Of a stretch of 44,174 nucleotides of DNA, positions 1-8,148 are shown piece by piece; the stretch's first letter is position 1; every line of letters starts with the position of its first letter. The notes under the pieces were generated by a model that was not told the origin of the DNA, searched no databases, and saw only the letters and a list, made by a program, of their open reading frames with translations. This DNA comes from Bacteroidales bacterium. Lineage in GTDB: Bacteria > Bacteroidota > Bacteroidia > Bacteroidales > P3. The position numbers and the translations under genes are program-made. The stretch is taken from positions 1 to 44,174 of the forward strand of contig JAFXAD010000030.1 in NCBI GenBank assembly GCA_017522065.1, given 5' to 3'.

Positions 1-58
1 CCTCCAACCCTCCAACCCTCCAACCCTCCAACCCTCCAACCCATCCACCCCTTCCAAC
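1..58. repeat. 8-bp tandem repeat tract (CCTCCAAC)n
   Basis: Five perfect tandem copies of CCTCCAAC (1-40) are followed by degenerate copies to about 58. The tract is entirely pyrimidine and A on this strand, with no G. It lies just upstream of the imelysin gene and may begin before the window. Its function is unknown. Confidence 0.85.
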
Positions 59-88
59 AAAAGACAAATCAATAAAAAAAATATCTAT

Positions 89-1255
89 ATGAAACGTAAC
101 TACTTTAAACTTGCGATGATTTCGTTCGTCGCTTCAGCTACATTCTTCTTTACATCGTGCAAAGAAGATGAAAAAACTACCAACAACGTCAGTGGTGACG
201 AGAACGCTTCGGCTATCGCTGCGCAGTTCGTCGACCACACCGTGGCTCCGACCTATACGGCTCTTGCTGCTGCAACCGAAGATTTGGCTGACCAACTCGC
301 AGCCCTTAAAGCCAATCCGTCGCAGAGCGCCTTGCAGTCGGCCTGCGACAAATTCCTCGAGGCACGTGCCTGGTGGGAGAAGAGCGAAGCTTTCCTCTTC
401 GGTGCCGCTGGTGATTTCGGCATCGACCCCCATATCGACAGCTGGCCCCTCGACGAGAGTGCCTTTAATACCTTGATGAACAGCCCTTCGATGATTGCTG
501 CACTCGATGATGAAGACGGCGATGTTGTCGCTGGCGACCGTTTAGGTAACGCCCTTCTTGGCTTCCATGGAATAGAGTACATCCTCTTCCGTAACGGAGA
601 GGCTCGCAATGTCAACGACATTACGTCTGACCAATGGATTTATGTCGTTGCCGTTGCCGGCGACCTGCGCAACCGTTGCTACCAGCTCGAGGTGGGTTGG
701 ATGGGCGACGCAGCCCCTGCTGACCATATCGCAAAACTCGACGACCTTGAAATGCCGTACACAGTCGCCAGCAGCGACAACAGCTATAGCGAAAATATGA
801 AGAATGCAGGCAAGGCAGGAAGCACCTACTCGAGCCGCATGGCAGCCCTTATCGCCATTGTGCAGGGCTGCGTCGACATTGCCGACGAGGTTGGAAGCTC
901 GAAAATATATGCTGCATGGCACGGCGAGGACATCACCTACATCGAATCGCCCTACAGCTATATGTCGATCACCGACTTTGCCAACAATATCCACAGCATT
1001 GAGAACGTATGGATGGGCGGTGTCGAAGGCCAGCGCGACAACAGCAAGTCGCTCCACAACTACATCGGCAGCATCAATGCAGACCTCGATGCCAAGGTGA
1101 TGTCGAAAATCGAGAATGCCCTGTCGAAAATCAACGCAATGCCTGTACCTTTTGCACTCCATTACAGCGACGCCGCCAATGGTGAGGCCGTAGAGGCCTG
1201 TGCCGAACTGAGCGAAGCCCTCGATGAGGTAATCGATGCCCTCAGCGAGAATTAA
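89..1255 (+). CDS. Imelysin family (M75) lipoprotein
   Basis: A 388-residue exported lipoprotein. The N-terminus is a lipoprotein signal peptide ending in a lipobox at TSC (Cys about residue 24), followed by acidic residues and a polar linker. The signature GxHxxE motif of the imelysin/EfeO family is visible at residues 158-163 (GFHGIE; His160, Glu163). Family members are periplasmic or outer-membrane proteins linked to iron or heme uptake; peptidase activity is doubtful for most. It lies 40 bp upstream of a di-heme peroxidase-like lipoprotein on the same strand, a pairing that supports a joint role in iron or heme handling. The ATG at 89 is chosen because it begins directly at the signal peptide. 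Confidence 0.88.
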   Translation: MKRNYFKLAMISFVASATFFFTSCKEDEKTTNNVSGDENASAIAAQFVDHTVAPTYTALAAATEDLADQLAALKANPSQSALQSACDKFLEARAWWEKSEAFLFGAAGDFGIDPHIDSWPLDESAFNTLMNSPSMIAALDDEDGDVVAGDRLGNALLGFHGIEYILFRNGEARNVNDITSDQWIYVVAVAGDLRNRCYQLEVGWMGDAAPADHIAKLDDLEMPYTVASSDNSYSENMKNAGKAGSTYSSRMAALIAIVQGCVDIADEVGSSKIYAAWHGEDITYIESPYSYMSITDFANNIHSIENVWMGGVEGQRDNSKSLHNYIGSINADLDAKVMSKIENALSKINAMPVPFALHYSDAANGEAVEACAELSEALDEVIDALSEN

Positions 1256-1295
1256 AATCATAATAATAACAGGATAAATAACAAACATATAAATA

Positions 1296-2906
1296 ATGAA
1301 AAAATACACAATACTCATGAGTTCCATCATGGCTGCCGCTATGATGGTCTCGTGCAACGATGACGAGCCGCAGCCCAATCCTGTTGACCCCAATCTGCCG
1401 GCTTGGGTACAGGAAGAAACCCTCGCAGGCGGCGAATTGGGTACCACCTTCAACCAGTCGGCTTCGGCCTACGAGGACCCCACGCCTGCAACCGAACGTG
1501 CCGGCATGGCTACTGCCTTCAAATATGGTGAGTTCTTCTTCGAACACACTATCACTCAAGATAATCCGCCTTTCAATGGCTTGGGTCCTGTGTATGTGCG
1601 TTCGAGCTGCGAGACCTGTCACCCCGGCTATGGCCACGGTCGCCGTATGGACCGCTACCGTGCCGACGACTGGGCCAACGGATACCTGCTCGTAGTCTAC
1701 AATGCCCAGACCGGCGCCTACGAACCGTCGGTGGCCGGCATGCCGCAGACCAAAGCTGTCGAGCCTTTCAAGGCTCCTATCGATGAGAATCAAATCACAA
1801 TCAACTGGCTTCCCTATACCGACGAATGGGGCAACAAGTTCGAGGACGGCGAGTCGTACGACCTCATCTACCCGGAGGTCAACATTCCGCAGTCGGCCTT
1901 CTATGCTCCGCTCGTCAACGACTATGGCCAGTTGGCTTTTCGTCTCGAAACTACCATCGGAATCTATGGCACAGGCCTGATAGATGCCATCCCAGACGAC
2001 TCGCTGAAGGCTCAGTATCAGCGTGAATATGAGGCCGGCGCCAACCTCAATCCCGCCATTTGGAATGGTGCCGACTGGACTCCCGTCAGTGGATACTATG
2101 GCGGAACGTCCTCCAATCCTACAGGCTCCGGTCATCCACGCAGATTTACCTATGCTCTCAGCCGCGGCCCGCTTCAGGATGCTCCCGGCAGCAACGCCAT
2201 CTGGAACATCACCAACGTCAACCGCAGCAACAAGCGCAGCCACTACCTCAGCCTGACGCCCAGCATCTATGCCGACGCTTCGGCTGCCGACCCCGACGTG
2301 CAGGCCCGCTTCTACGACTTTTTCCCGCAGTGGAACAAGACCGGCGACCCTGCTACCGACATACGTAACTATCTGCTTTGCGATACATTGCCTGTCGAGA
2401 TGAGCGACCAAGACTACATTAATTTTATGATTTGGCACCGTGGATTGGCTGTACCGGCAGCGCGCAACTTGGCCGATGCCGACGTGCAGCGCGGACGTCA
2501 GCTGTTTCGTGAGATGGGTTGTGCTACGTGCCACCGCCCCAGCTGGGAGACCGGCGACGACAACTTCACAGACCCCACCCACTTCTTCAGCGATGGCGAC
2601 TCGCGCCTGCCGCGTTACCCGCATCAGAAGATATGGCCCTACAGCGACTTTGTGCAACACCGCCTCTACATGGTCAACGACATACGCACAGGCTGGTGCC
2701 GTACCACACCGCTTTGGGGTCGTGGATTGGCTCCGCTTTGCAGCGGACATGGCGACCGCTTGCACGATGCTCGCGCTCGTAATGTCATCGAAGCCATCAT
2801 GTGGCACGGCGCTCCGCAGAGCGATGCCCGCTGGACCGTGGAGAAATTCCGCAAGCTGAGCAAGGCCGACCGCGATGCAGTGGTTAAATTTATTAATGCA
2901 ATCTAA
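1296..2906 (+). CDS. Di-heme c-type oxidoreductase (DHOR/DUF1111 family) lipoprotein
   Basis: A 536-residue lipoprotein with its lipobox at VSC near residue 20. Two c-type heme sites are visible: CETCH (Cys105, Cys108, His109) and CATCH (Cys409, Cys412, His413). Length and motif spacing fit the di-heme oxidoreductase family, distantly related to MauG and cytochrome c peroxidase and often found beside imelysin genes. It is probably anchored outside the inner membrane, where heme is attached after export. Its electron donor and substrate are not evident. It follows the imelysin gene by 40 bp and precedes a cytochrome c synthase gene by about 107 bp, so all three may be one transcription unit. 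The product would need the neighbouring CcsBA for heme attachment. Confidence 0.88.
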   Translation: MKKYTILMSSIMAAAMMVSCNDDEPQPNPVDPNLPAWVQEETLAGGELGTTFNQSASAYEDPTPATERAGMATAFKYGEFFFEHTITQDNPPFNGLGPVYVRSSCETCHPGYGHGRRMDRYRADDWANGYLLVVYNAQTGAYEPSVAGMPQTKAVEPFKAPIDENQITINWLPYTDEWGNKFEDGESYDLIYPEVNIPQSAFYAPLVNDYGQLAFRLETTIGIYGTGLIDAIPDDSLKAQYQREYEAGANLNPAIWNGADWTPVSGYYGGTSSNPTGSGHPRRFTYALSRGPLQDAPGSNAIWNITNVNRSNKRSHYLSLTPSIYADASAADPDVQARFYDFFPQWNKTGDPATDIRNYLLCDTLPVEMSDQDYINFMIWHRGLAVPAARNLADADVQRGRQLFREMGCATCHRPSWETGDDNFTDPTHFFSDGDSRLPRYPHQKIWPYSDFVQHRLYMVNDIRTGWCRTTPLWGRGLAPLCSGHGDRLHDARARNVIEAIMWHGAPQSDARWTVEKFRKLSKADRDAVVKFINAI

Positions 2907-2916
2907 ATAATAACCT

Positions 2917-3012
2917 TAACTTTGACCTTGATTTTGAATTTGGAATGATTTGTTGATGTGTATCACTATTAGGTAGTTAATGTTAAAGTTAAGGCTAAAG
3001 TTAAAGTTAAAA
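2917..3012. repeat. Low-complexity (GTTAAA)-like intergenic tract
   Basis: The gap before ccsBA holds short AT-rich words related to TTAAAG/CTTTAA. CCTTAACTTT near 2923 is repeated in inverted form as AAAGTTAAGG near 2986, and near-tandem AAAGTTAA copies follow up to the start codon. No promoter box or gene is clear in it. Confidence 0.5.
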
Positions 3013-3013
3013 A

Positions 3014-5206
3014 ATGAAAAAACTCGAATTGCTGCTAATGGTACCGACGGTGAGTGTCCTCGCCGCCGGCACCATCGTCGAAAAGTTTCATGGTAATGAA
3101 TTTGCCACCACACACATCTACGGTGCGTGGTGGTTTTTTGTCCTTTTGGCGTTGATAGGCATCTATGCCGTCTATTCAATCGTTAAAGAAAAAATGTGGA
3201 CCAAACCGTACAAGCTGTTGCTCTACAGTTCGGTACTGTTCATGCTGGCAGGCGGTGCGCTTACGGCATGGACAGGCAAGCACGGGAGCGTAACGCTTCA
3301 ACCTGGAGTGGCAGTGTCGGAATATCAAGCCGACAACGGCACTGTCGTCAAGCTGCCTGTGGATTTGACACTCAACGGCTTTGAGGTCGTTACATATCCT
3401 GGCACGCATACGCCGATGGATTTTGTGAGTCACCTGTCGTACAAACCTGCCGAAGGCGAGTCGGCATCGGTCGATGTCTCCATGAACAATATTTTCAAAT
3501 ACAAGGGTTTCAGATTCTATCAAGAAGACTATGACGACGAGGGCAATTCTACACTCAGTGTAGCCCACGACCCATGGGGGATAGCAGTGACTTATACTGG
3601 CTATATTCTTATGGCATTGGGTATTGTCTTTCTTTTTGTCTCGCGGAAATCGGGATTCCGCAAATTGTTGCAAAGCCAGGCTGCAGCTACTGTGCTGCTG
3701 ATAGGCTTTCTTACGATGTCAGGCGTTGCGTCGGCAGCACCGCGAACACTGCCAAAATCCACTGCCGACAAGATGGGACAGATGTATGTCCTCTACAAAG
3801 GACGTGTGTGTCCGTTGCAGACGTTGACCAAGGATTTCACCACAAAGCTCTGTGGCTCGGCTCGATATGAGGGTCTTACGTCGGAACAGGTTTTTGCTGG
3901 TTGGATGTTCTATTTCAGCGAATGGGCCGATGAACCGATGATCAAGGTGAAAGGCGACGACGTGCGAGGACTGCTGGGCATCGATGGTAAACGTGCCTCG
4001 TTCAACGACTTTGTGGCACATCAGGATGCCTTTGCGTCGCAACGTTCAATGGGCGCCCAGATGCCTATGGGTATGGGCGGTGCCGTCAAGTCGAAGACTA
4101 TGCGTGCCGCCAGCGAGAAATACAATCTCATACAGATGCTCGTCGGTGGAAAGCTGGCTAAAGAGTTTCCTGTGCGCGACAGTGCCGGTACGGTCGGCTG
4201 GTATGCGCAGAACGATGACCTGCCTTTCGCAACACCCGACGATGATTACTTTTTTATCAAAAAGCAGCTCAGCTATTGTCAAGAACTGGTTCTGAAAGGT
4301 GATTTCGACGAGTTGGAGAAGGTATTCGAAAAGATCAAATCATTTCAAGAAAAACGTGCTGGAAGCGAAGTGCTACCTTCATCAACCTCTTACAATGCCG
4401 AACGGCTTTATAATAGGCTTACTACTGGTAAGTGGCTGGCAATGTTGGTCGTTACTTTGGGACTTCTCTTCTTCGCGTTAAGTCTTTTCAGAGCAAAGGA
4501 CAAAAATCGAGAGTCGAATGTCGACTGGGTGCCGTTCTGCGTCGTTGCTGCGGTCTCGGTGTTACTGCTGACTATTTTTATCCTGCGATGGATTGCGGGG
4601 GGACACATCCCGATGGCTGGAGGGTTCGACAGCATGAACCTCATGTCCATAGCCATAGGAATCATCGGACTTGCGATGTCGCGCCGCTACCGGATGGCGC
4701 CGTCGATTGCACTGTTGACCATGGGCTTCTGCCAACTTGTGGCCATGATGAGCGGCAGCAACCCGCCGGTCACGCATCTCATGCCTGTGCTGAGTTCTCC
4801 GCTGCTCACGCTGCATGTGACGGTGATAATGATTTCGTACGCGCTGTTCTTCTTCGTTATGGTTACGGGAGTGGCCGGTCTGATAGTACCGAGTCGTTCC
4901 AATGAGTTCCGCCGTCTTAACCTGCTGATGCTCTATCCCGCTGTGGCACTGCTGTCTATAGGTATCGTGATAGGCGCTTTGTGGGCCAACATCTCGTGGG
5001 GCAACTATTGGTCGTGGGATCCAAAAGAGGTGTGGGCACTCATCACTCTCTTGGTTTATCTGTATCCGTTGGTGCGATGCCAGCAGGAGGGTGGATTCCG
5101 CTCAGACAGAGCACTGCATATCTACTGTGTTATAGCCTTCTTTAGTGTGATAATCACCTATTTCGGCGTCAACCTCATCCTCGGCGGAATACACTCGTAT
5201 AATTAA
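3014..5206 (+). CDS. ccsBA: Fused cytochrome c synthase CcsBA (ResB-ResC type)
   Basis: A 730-residue polytopic membrane protein of System II cytochrome c biogenesis, which carries heme across the membrane and ligates it to CxxCH motifs. The N-terminal third is ResB/CcsB-like, with several membrane segments and an extracytoplasmic loop. The C-terminal 270 or so residues are CcsA-like, with the tryptophan-rich WWD segment at 662-674 (WGNYWSWDPKEVW) and conserved histidines in the flanking helices. The ccsB and ccsA parts, separate genes in many bacteria, are one polypeptide here. It lies downstream of the di-heme lipoprotein gene, an obvious client. The start at 3014 follows an A-rich stretch and begins directly with a membrane segment. 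Confidence 0.92.
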   Translation: MKKLELLLMVPTVSVLAAGTIVEKFHGNEFATTHIYGAWWFFVLLALIGIYAVYSIVKEKMWTKPYKLLLYSSVLFMLAGGALTAWTGKHGSVTLQPGVAVSEYQADNGTVVKLPVDLTLNGFEVVTYPGTHTPMDFVSHLSYKPAEGESASVDVSMNNIFKYKGFRFYQEDYDDEGNSTLSVAHDPWGIAVTYTGYILMALGIVFLFVSRKSGFRKLLQSQAAATVLLIGFLTMSGVASAAPRTLPKSTADKMGQMYVLYKGRVCPLQTLTKDFTTKLCGSARYEGLTSEQVFAGWMFYFSEWADEPMIKVKGDDVRGLLGIDGKRASFNDFVAHQDAFASQRSMGAQMPMGMGGAVKSKTMRAASEKYNLIQMLVGGKLAKEFPVRDSAGTVGWYAQNDDLPFATPDDDYFFIKKQLSYCQELVLKGDFDELEKVFEKIKSFQEKRAGSEVLPSSTSYNAERLYNRLTTGKWLAMLVVTLGLLFFALSLFRAKDKNRESNVDWVPFCVVAAVSVLLLTIFILRWIAGGHIPMAGGFDSMNLMSIAIGIIGLAMSRRYRMAPSIALLTMGFCQLVAMMSGSNPPVTHLMPVLSSPLLTLHVTVIMISYALFFFVMVTGVAGLIVPSRSNEFRRLNLLMLYPAVALLSIGIVIGALWANISWGNYWSWDPKEVWALITLLVYLYPLVRCQQEGGFRSDRALHIYCVIAFFSVIITYFGVNLILGGIHSYN

Positions 5207-5231
5207 AGTGAATGGTGATTGTGAATGGTTA

Positions 5232-5266
5232 AAAGTGAAGAGAGGATTGTCCCCTCTTCACTTTTT
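5232..5266. terminator. Bidirectional hairpin between convergent genes
   Basis: AGTGAAGAG and CTCTTCACT form a 9-bp stem, flanked by A residues on the left and a T-rich run (CTTTTTCTTT) on the right. It would terminate ccsBA transcription on the plus strand and, with the A run, could act on the minus strand too. The stop codon of the small minus-strand ORF lies inside the right arm. Confidence 0.75.
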
Positions 5267-5350
5267 CTTTCCCTTTTTCCAGTCGAAATATATCATTCCG
5301 GCCATCCATAGCAGGGCGCAGACTATGGCCCAGATTGCTCCTGTGTTCAT
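5258..5350 (-). CDS. Candidate 30-residue single-span membrane protein
   Basis: A short ORF of 30 codons. It encodes MNTGAIWAIVCALLWMAG followed by MIYFDWKKGKKK: one hydrophobic helix, then a Lys-rich tail, as expected for a small inner-membrane protein with its C-terminus inside. Its ATG overlaps the stop codon of the upstream M28 peptidase gene (ATGA at 5350-5347), suggesting translational coupling. The stop falls in the hairpin shared with ccsBA. I recognise no family. The overlap and membrane-like composition favour a real gene, but it is short enough to be chance. Confidence 0.5.
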   Translation of the reverse strand: MNTGAIWAIVCALLWMAGMIYFDWKKGKKK

Positions 5351-6837
5351 AGCAGAAAACTAACGGTTATCCAACGTTGCATCGATTTCATTCTGAACCC
5401 GTAGGCGTCGGGGTCGAGGTATGACGTGCCTTGGTAGAGCATCATATATGCGATGGTGGTGCGCCCCAAGCGAAAGCCGAAGGTCCAATGTACGCCCCAT
5501 AGGTCTGCATTGTACGTCGCAGTGTGGTTCAGCAGGCGGCGGTAGTTGATGCCGGCACCGAGGTAAACATCGCCTTCCGGAATGGCATTCCATATCGCCG
5601 TTACGGGAATCAGAAGACTGGTCTGCGTCTCGCTGCTGCTATGGCCGAAAATGTCGGTTGCGGTTCCGCTCAAGTCGACGTTTGGCATCATTGCTGCATT
5701 GAACAGCGCCTGACCCTGAAGAGTGAACGAACCAAAATTGAGCCGGGTGTCGAGGCCGGCGTGGCATTCCAGTCCCAGTCGGCCCTTCAGCGACGAGTTT
5801 GGGTAGCGCAGGCTGGCGGTTCCGAATCCTGCGGCGGGTCCGATTTCAAACATCGGCAGGTGGTCGCGGTGCTTGGGTGCCACTTTGCCGCTGGCCTTGA
5901 GCGGAGCGCGGTCGGTGGCCCATTGCAGGGTCAGCTCGGTGAGGAAACTGCAGATGCGGTCAAGGCCTTCGTAGTCAATCAGGTCGGCATCGTCTTCGGG
6001 CTTGTGGTAGGGCGATTTCAGGCCCGTGGTGACCGCCAGCGTCGGCAACTGGCCTATGCTGGCGAAGGGTTCGGTGTCGGTGGCTGTCAGTGCCGATGTC
6101 TCAAAACGTTTCAGTTTCAGCGTCATCCCTTGCTCGTCGGCAATCTGTCTCATCGTCTTGTCGGCACCGGTGAGTGTGGCAACGCCTTCGATTTCAAGCG
6201 CGTTGTTGGTGCTGAGCCAACCCACCATATCGATGCTCATCATCACTTTGACCTTATGGATGTCGTCACCCATCATCCGCACCATATCTTTCGAGCCGTA
6301 CAGCCCTTGCTCCTCACTGTCGAAAGCGGCGATGATGATGCTGCGTTTCAGCTCGTTGCGGTGGGCGTAAAGCTCGCGGGCAATCTCGATCAGGGCCGTG
6401 CTGCCCGACGCGTTGTCGTCGGCGCCGTTATGGACCTGCCCGTTTTTTACTCCAATGTGGTCATAATGAGCGCCCAGCACGATATATTCGTCCTTCAGCA
6501 CCGGGTCGTTGCCCGGAATCATCATAATTATGTTGCTGATCATCCCGGTGTCAAAGCCTACCGGCATAACTTGCGACAATCTCGGTCTGAATGGGTAAAG
6601 GCAACTATCGCCGTAGGGCTGCAGACCTATCGTTTGGTATTGGTTCAGAATGTATTGGCGTGCTTTGGCACCGCCCACGCTGCCCGCCAGGCGGCCCTGC
6701 AGGCTGTCGCTGGCCAGCAGGTACAGATGCTGCCGCAGCCGCTGCTGGCGCGACTGCTGCGCGTTGGCCGAGCCGGCACACACCGTGGCCATCAGCGCGG
6801 CGATGGCAATAAAAACAAGAATCCTTTTCTGTCTCAT
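5347..6837 (-). CDS. Secreted M28 family zinc peptidase with C-terminal barrel-like domain
   Basis: A 496-residue protein counted from the ATG at 6837, chosen because it starts the signal peptide (MRQKRILVFIAIAALMATV, cleaved near SANA-QQ); an upstream in-frame ATG at 6861 only adds eight residues. M28 aminopeptidase motifs are clear: GAHYDHIG (zinc His124, Asp126), NGADDNASG, FDSEEQGLYGS and SIDMVG. After the peptidase domain (to about residue 310), some 180 residues look like outer-membrane beta-barrel strands: alternating hydrophobic and polar residues, many Gly and aromatic positions, ending in VSFLL. That would place the peptidase at the outer membrane. The gene overlaps a 30-residue ORF downstream by ATGA. 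Confidence 0.88.
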   Translation of the reverse strand: MRQKRILVFIAIAALMATVCAGSANAQQSRQQRLRQHLYLLASDSLQGRLAGSVGGAKARQYILNQYQTIGLQPYGDSCLYPFRPRLSQVMPVGFDTGMISNIIMMIPGNDPVLKDEYIVLGAHYDHIGVKNGQVHNGADDNASGSTALIEIARELYAHRNELKRSIIIAAFDSEEQGLYGSKDMVRMMGDDIHKVKVMMSIDMVGWLSTNNALEIEGVATLTGADKTMRQIADEQGMTLKLKRFETSALTATDTEPFASIGQLPTLAVTTGLKSPYHKPEDDADLIDYEGLDRICSFLTELTLQWATDRAPLKASGKVAPKHRDHLPMFEIGPAAGFGTASLRYPNSSLKGRLGLECHAGLDTRLNFGSFTLQGQALFNAAMMPNVDLSGTATDIFGHSSSETQTSLLIPVTAIWNAIPEGDVYLGAGINYRRLLNHTATYNADLWGVHWTFGFRLGRTTIAYMMLYQGTSYLDPDAYGFRMKSMQRWITVSFLL

Positions 6838-7173
6838 AATGACTACATAACTAAAAATCACGCTTTTTATTGCTCAGCGACTTTCGTTTTTTTGCAAATA
6901 AAGACAAATAGTTGTCTGCATTATAAAAATGTTCGTATATTTGCACAATCAAACACTGGAATGCAATTATGCGTTAATTTCTGAAAATCATATTTTTAAA
7001 TCGAGAAACATTGTTCGTCGGGTTGCCAAAAGCGTCCTTCGGAAGGGGTGTTGTACGCCTTTTTTGACGCCTTCAGGTCACCGAGGTCTTTGACATAGTT
7101 TCTCCCTTTTGCAAAAGCCTGAGCGACCCGGCCGAATCATCGCTTTTGTAAAACTTTTAAAACATTTAAGAAT
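6838..7173. other. Intergenic region with long leader of the 7174 gene
   Basis: This 336-bp gap separates the divergent M28 and 7174 genes. It contains a plus-strand promoter at 6912-6943 and thus a leader of more than 200 nt. The leader includes the near-palindrome CCTTCGGAAGG (7036-7046) enclosed by GCGTC (7032-7036) and GACGC (7066-7070), and a tiny ORF encoding MQLCVNF at 6961. I could not assign it to a riboswitch or known RNA family. Confidence 0.45.
6912..6943 (+). promoter_or_regulatory. Bacteroidota-type promoter upstream of the 7174 gene
   Basis: TTG at 6912-6914 and TATATTTG at 6936-6943, 21 bp apart, match the Bacteroidota housekeeping sigma consensus (TTTG, 19-21 bp, TAnnTTTG). 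Transcription would start near 6950, leaving an unusually long 5' leader before the ATG at 7174. Confidence 0.65.
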
Positions 7174-7812
7174 ATGATTTACAAGAAAAACGAAAACCAA
7201 AACGTAACTTCGTGCGAAAACCAAAACGAAAACGTAACTTCGTACGAAAACCAAAACGAAAACCAAAAGTCTGGCGCACAGCCGAAAACAAAAGTTATGC
7301 TGGCTTGGAGCAACGGCCGCGAGACGCACCTGCACCCCTCGATGATGCACTTGGTCGAGGAGCGTCACCTGAAGCAGCTGGCAATACTCAAACAACAGGA
7401 AAATGAATTTAAGCTGGGCCCCGAAGGCTATTGCCGCAAGCTCAGCAGCGAGTACGAACGCTATAGCGACGAGCTGTGGCAGCTAGGGCTCCGCATCGAA
7501 AGCTATCGCTTGCTACTCTATGCCGCCGAGGCCCTGTTCGGGACCCCTCGCAGCTGGATCCACAGCATCCACACCAGCTGGTACCACGACAACCTCAGGC
7601 AGTTCCGCCGCCTGTTTCATCGCTGCCGCGAACGTGCCCAGCAGGACACGCGCCTGATGCCCGTCTTCAACGCCAGCCTGGTTAAAAAGCTCTATTTCCG
7701 TATGCTGGATGAATATTCCGGCTGCGCAATCAGCTACCGCGACAAGCGCAAGGACTGGACCCTTTGGGACGACATCTACCACTGGGATGGTGACAACCCG
7801 CTGTGTTCTTGA
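7174..7812 (+). CDS. Hypothetical protein with N-terminal 10-residue tandem repeats
   Basis: A 212-residue protein I do not recognise. It has no signal peptide or membrane segment. Residues 10-30 are a tandem decapeptide repeat (NVTSCENQNE, then NVTSYENQNE, then a partial copy), encoded by a 30-bp DNA repeat. The body (about 45-212) is rich in His, Arg, Tyr and Trp and looks helical and soluble, for example HLHPSMMHLVEERHLKQL and YCRKLSSEYERYSDELWQL. The start at 7174 is the first ATG after the leader; Met42 (in KVMLAW) is an alternative that would omit the repeats. It is the only plus-strand gene in this stretch. Its stop codon overlaps a GA-rich heptamer tract. Confidence 0.65.
   Translation: MIYKKNENQNVTSCENQNENVTSYENQNENQKSGAQPKTKVMLAWSNGRETHLHPSMMHLVEERHLKQLAILKQQENEFKLGPEGYCRKLSSEYERYSDELWQLGLRIESYRLLLYAAEALFGTPRSWIHSIHTSWYHDNLRQFRRLFHRCRERAQQDTRLMPVFNASLVKKLYFRMLDEYSGCAISYRDKRKDWTLWDDIYHWDGDNPLCS
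7202..7261 (+). repeat. Two 30-bp tandem repeats inside the 7174 coding region
   Basis: 7202-7231 and 7232-7261 are identical except at one position (TGC versus TAC); further partial copies of GAAAACCAAAAC lie on both sides. The 30-bp period preserves the reading frame, so copy number could change without breaking the protein. Confidence 0.85.
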
Positions 7813-7882
7813 AAACGGAGAACGGAGAACGGAAAACGGAAAACGGAAAACGGAGAACGGAAAGCGGAGAACGGAAAGCGGA
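7811..7882. repeat. GA-rich heptamer tandem repeat (GGAAAAC/GGAGAAC)n
   Basis: About ten tandem 7-bp units, variants of ACGGAAA, ACGGAGA and GCGGAGA, start at the stop codon of the 7174 gene. Read in one frame the tract gives heptads such as ENGKRKT and ENGERRT. Related segments occur inside the anti-sigma gene near 38.5, 38.7 and 38.9 kb. Confidence 0.85.
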
Positions 7883-8111
7883 ACGACAGTCAGAAAACTC
7901 GGCGTCGAAAAGCACCCTCGCCGAGCCTTATTCCGAAAAAGTTATTAACAACTTCTGACCATCTTCTACTGAGGTAGAATATGGTTAGAATTTGATAAGA
8001 ACTTGGGTAGAATTTGGTAAGAAGATGGTGCCTGGAAAACAGGCAGTTGTGAAATGCCGTTTTTGGCCATTTTTTGGCTTGCCGAAAGGAGAGTTATTAA
8101 CAAAAAAAAGA
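7883..8111. other. Intergenic region with short degenerate repeats
   Basis: No gene is seen here. The stretch contains a 10-bp inverted repeat (ACCATCTTCT 7958-7967, AGAAGATGGT 8020-8029) enclosing near-repeats of GGTAGAATTTGGTAAGAA, and two copies of GTTATTAACAA (7941 and 8093). Its role is unknown. Confidence 0.4.
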
Positions 8112-8148
8112 AGTGTTTTTTGGAGAAAACTCTGCTCCAAAAAACACT
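8112..8148 (-). terminator. Terminator after the NUC1 nuclease gene
   Basis: A 14-bp perfect stem (AGTGTTTTTTGGAG with CTCCAAAAAACACT) and a 9-nt loop. Read on the minus strand it is followed by a T-rich run (complement of 8102-8109), so it fits as the terminator of the minus-strand thioesterase-nuclease unit. From 8149 to 8269 lie only low-complexity words such as TTTAACTTCCC and TTAATTTCC. Confidence 0.75.

Noticed and set aside
542-1453. A 303-codon antisense frame over the imelysin gene
   Set aside because: It is a shadow of a gene with a clear GxHxxE motif, and it crosses the boundary into the next gene.
1242-2807. A 521-codon open frame antisense to the di-heme oxidoreductase gene
   Set aside because: It mirrors a gene with intact heme motifs and a signal peptide. 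The antisense product has no recognisable domain; it is open only because of the codon use of the real gene.
5524-6984. A 486-codon open frame on the plus strand across the M28 gene
   Set aside because: It lies antisense to a complete zinc peptidase with all motifs, and its predicted product has no signal, domain or sensible composition.
7709-7948. Small protein encoded across the heptamer tract
   Set aside because: It overlaps the end of the 7174 gene in another frame and its C-terminal part is only the heptamer repeat, which lacks stop codons by composition.
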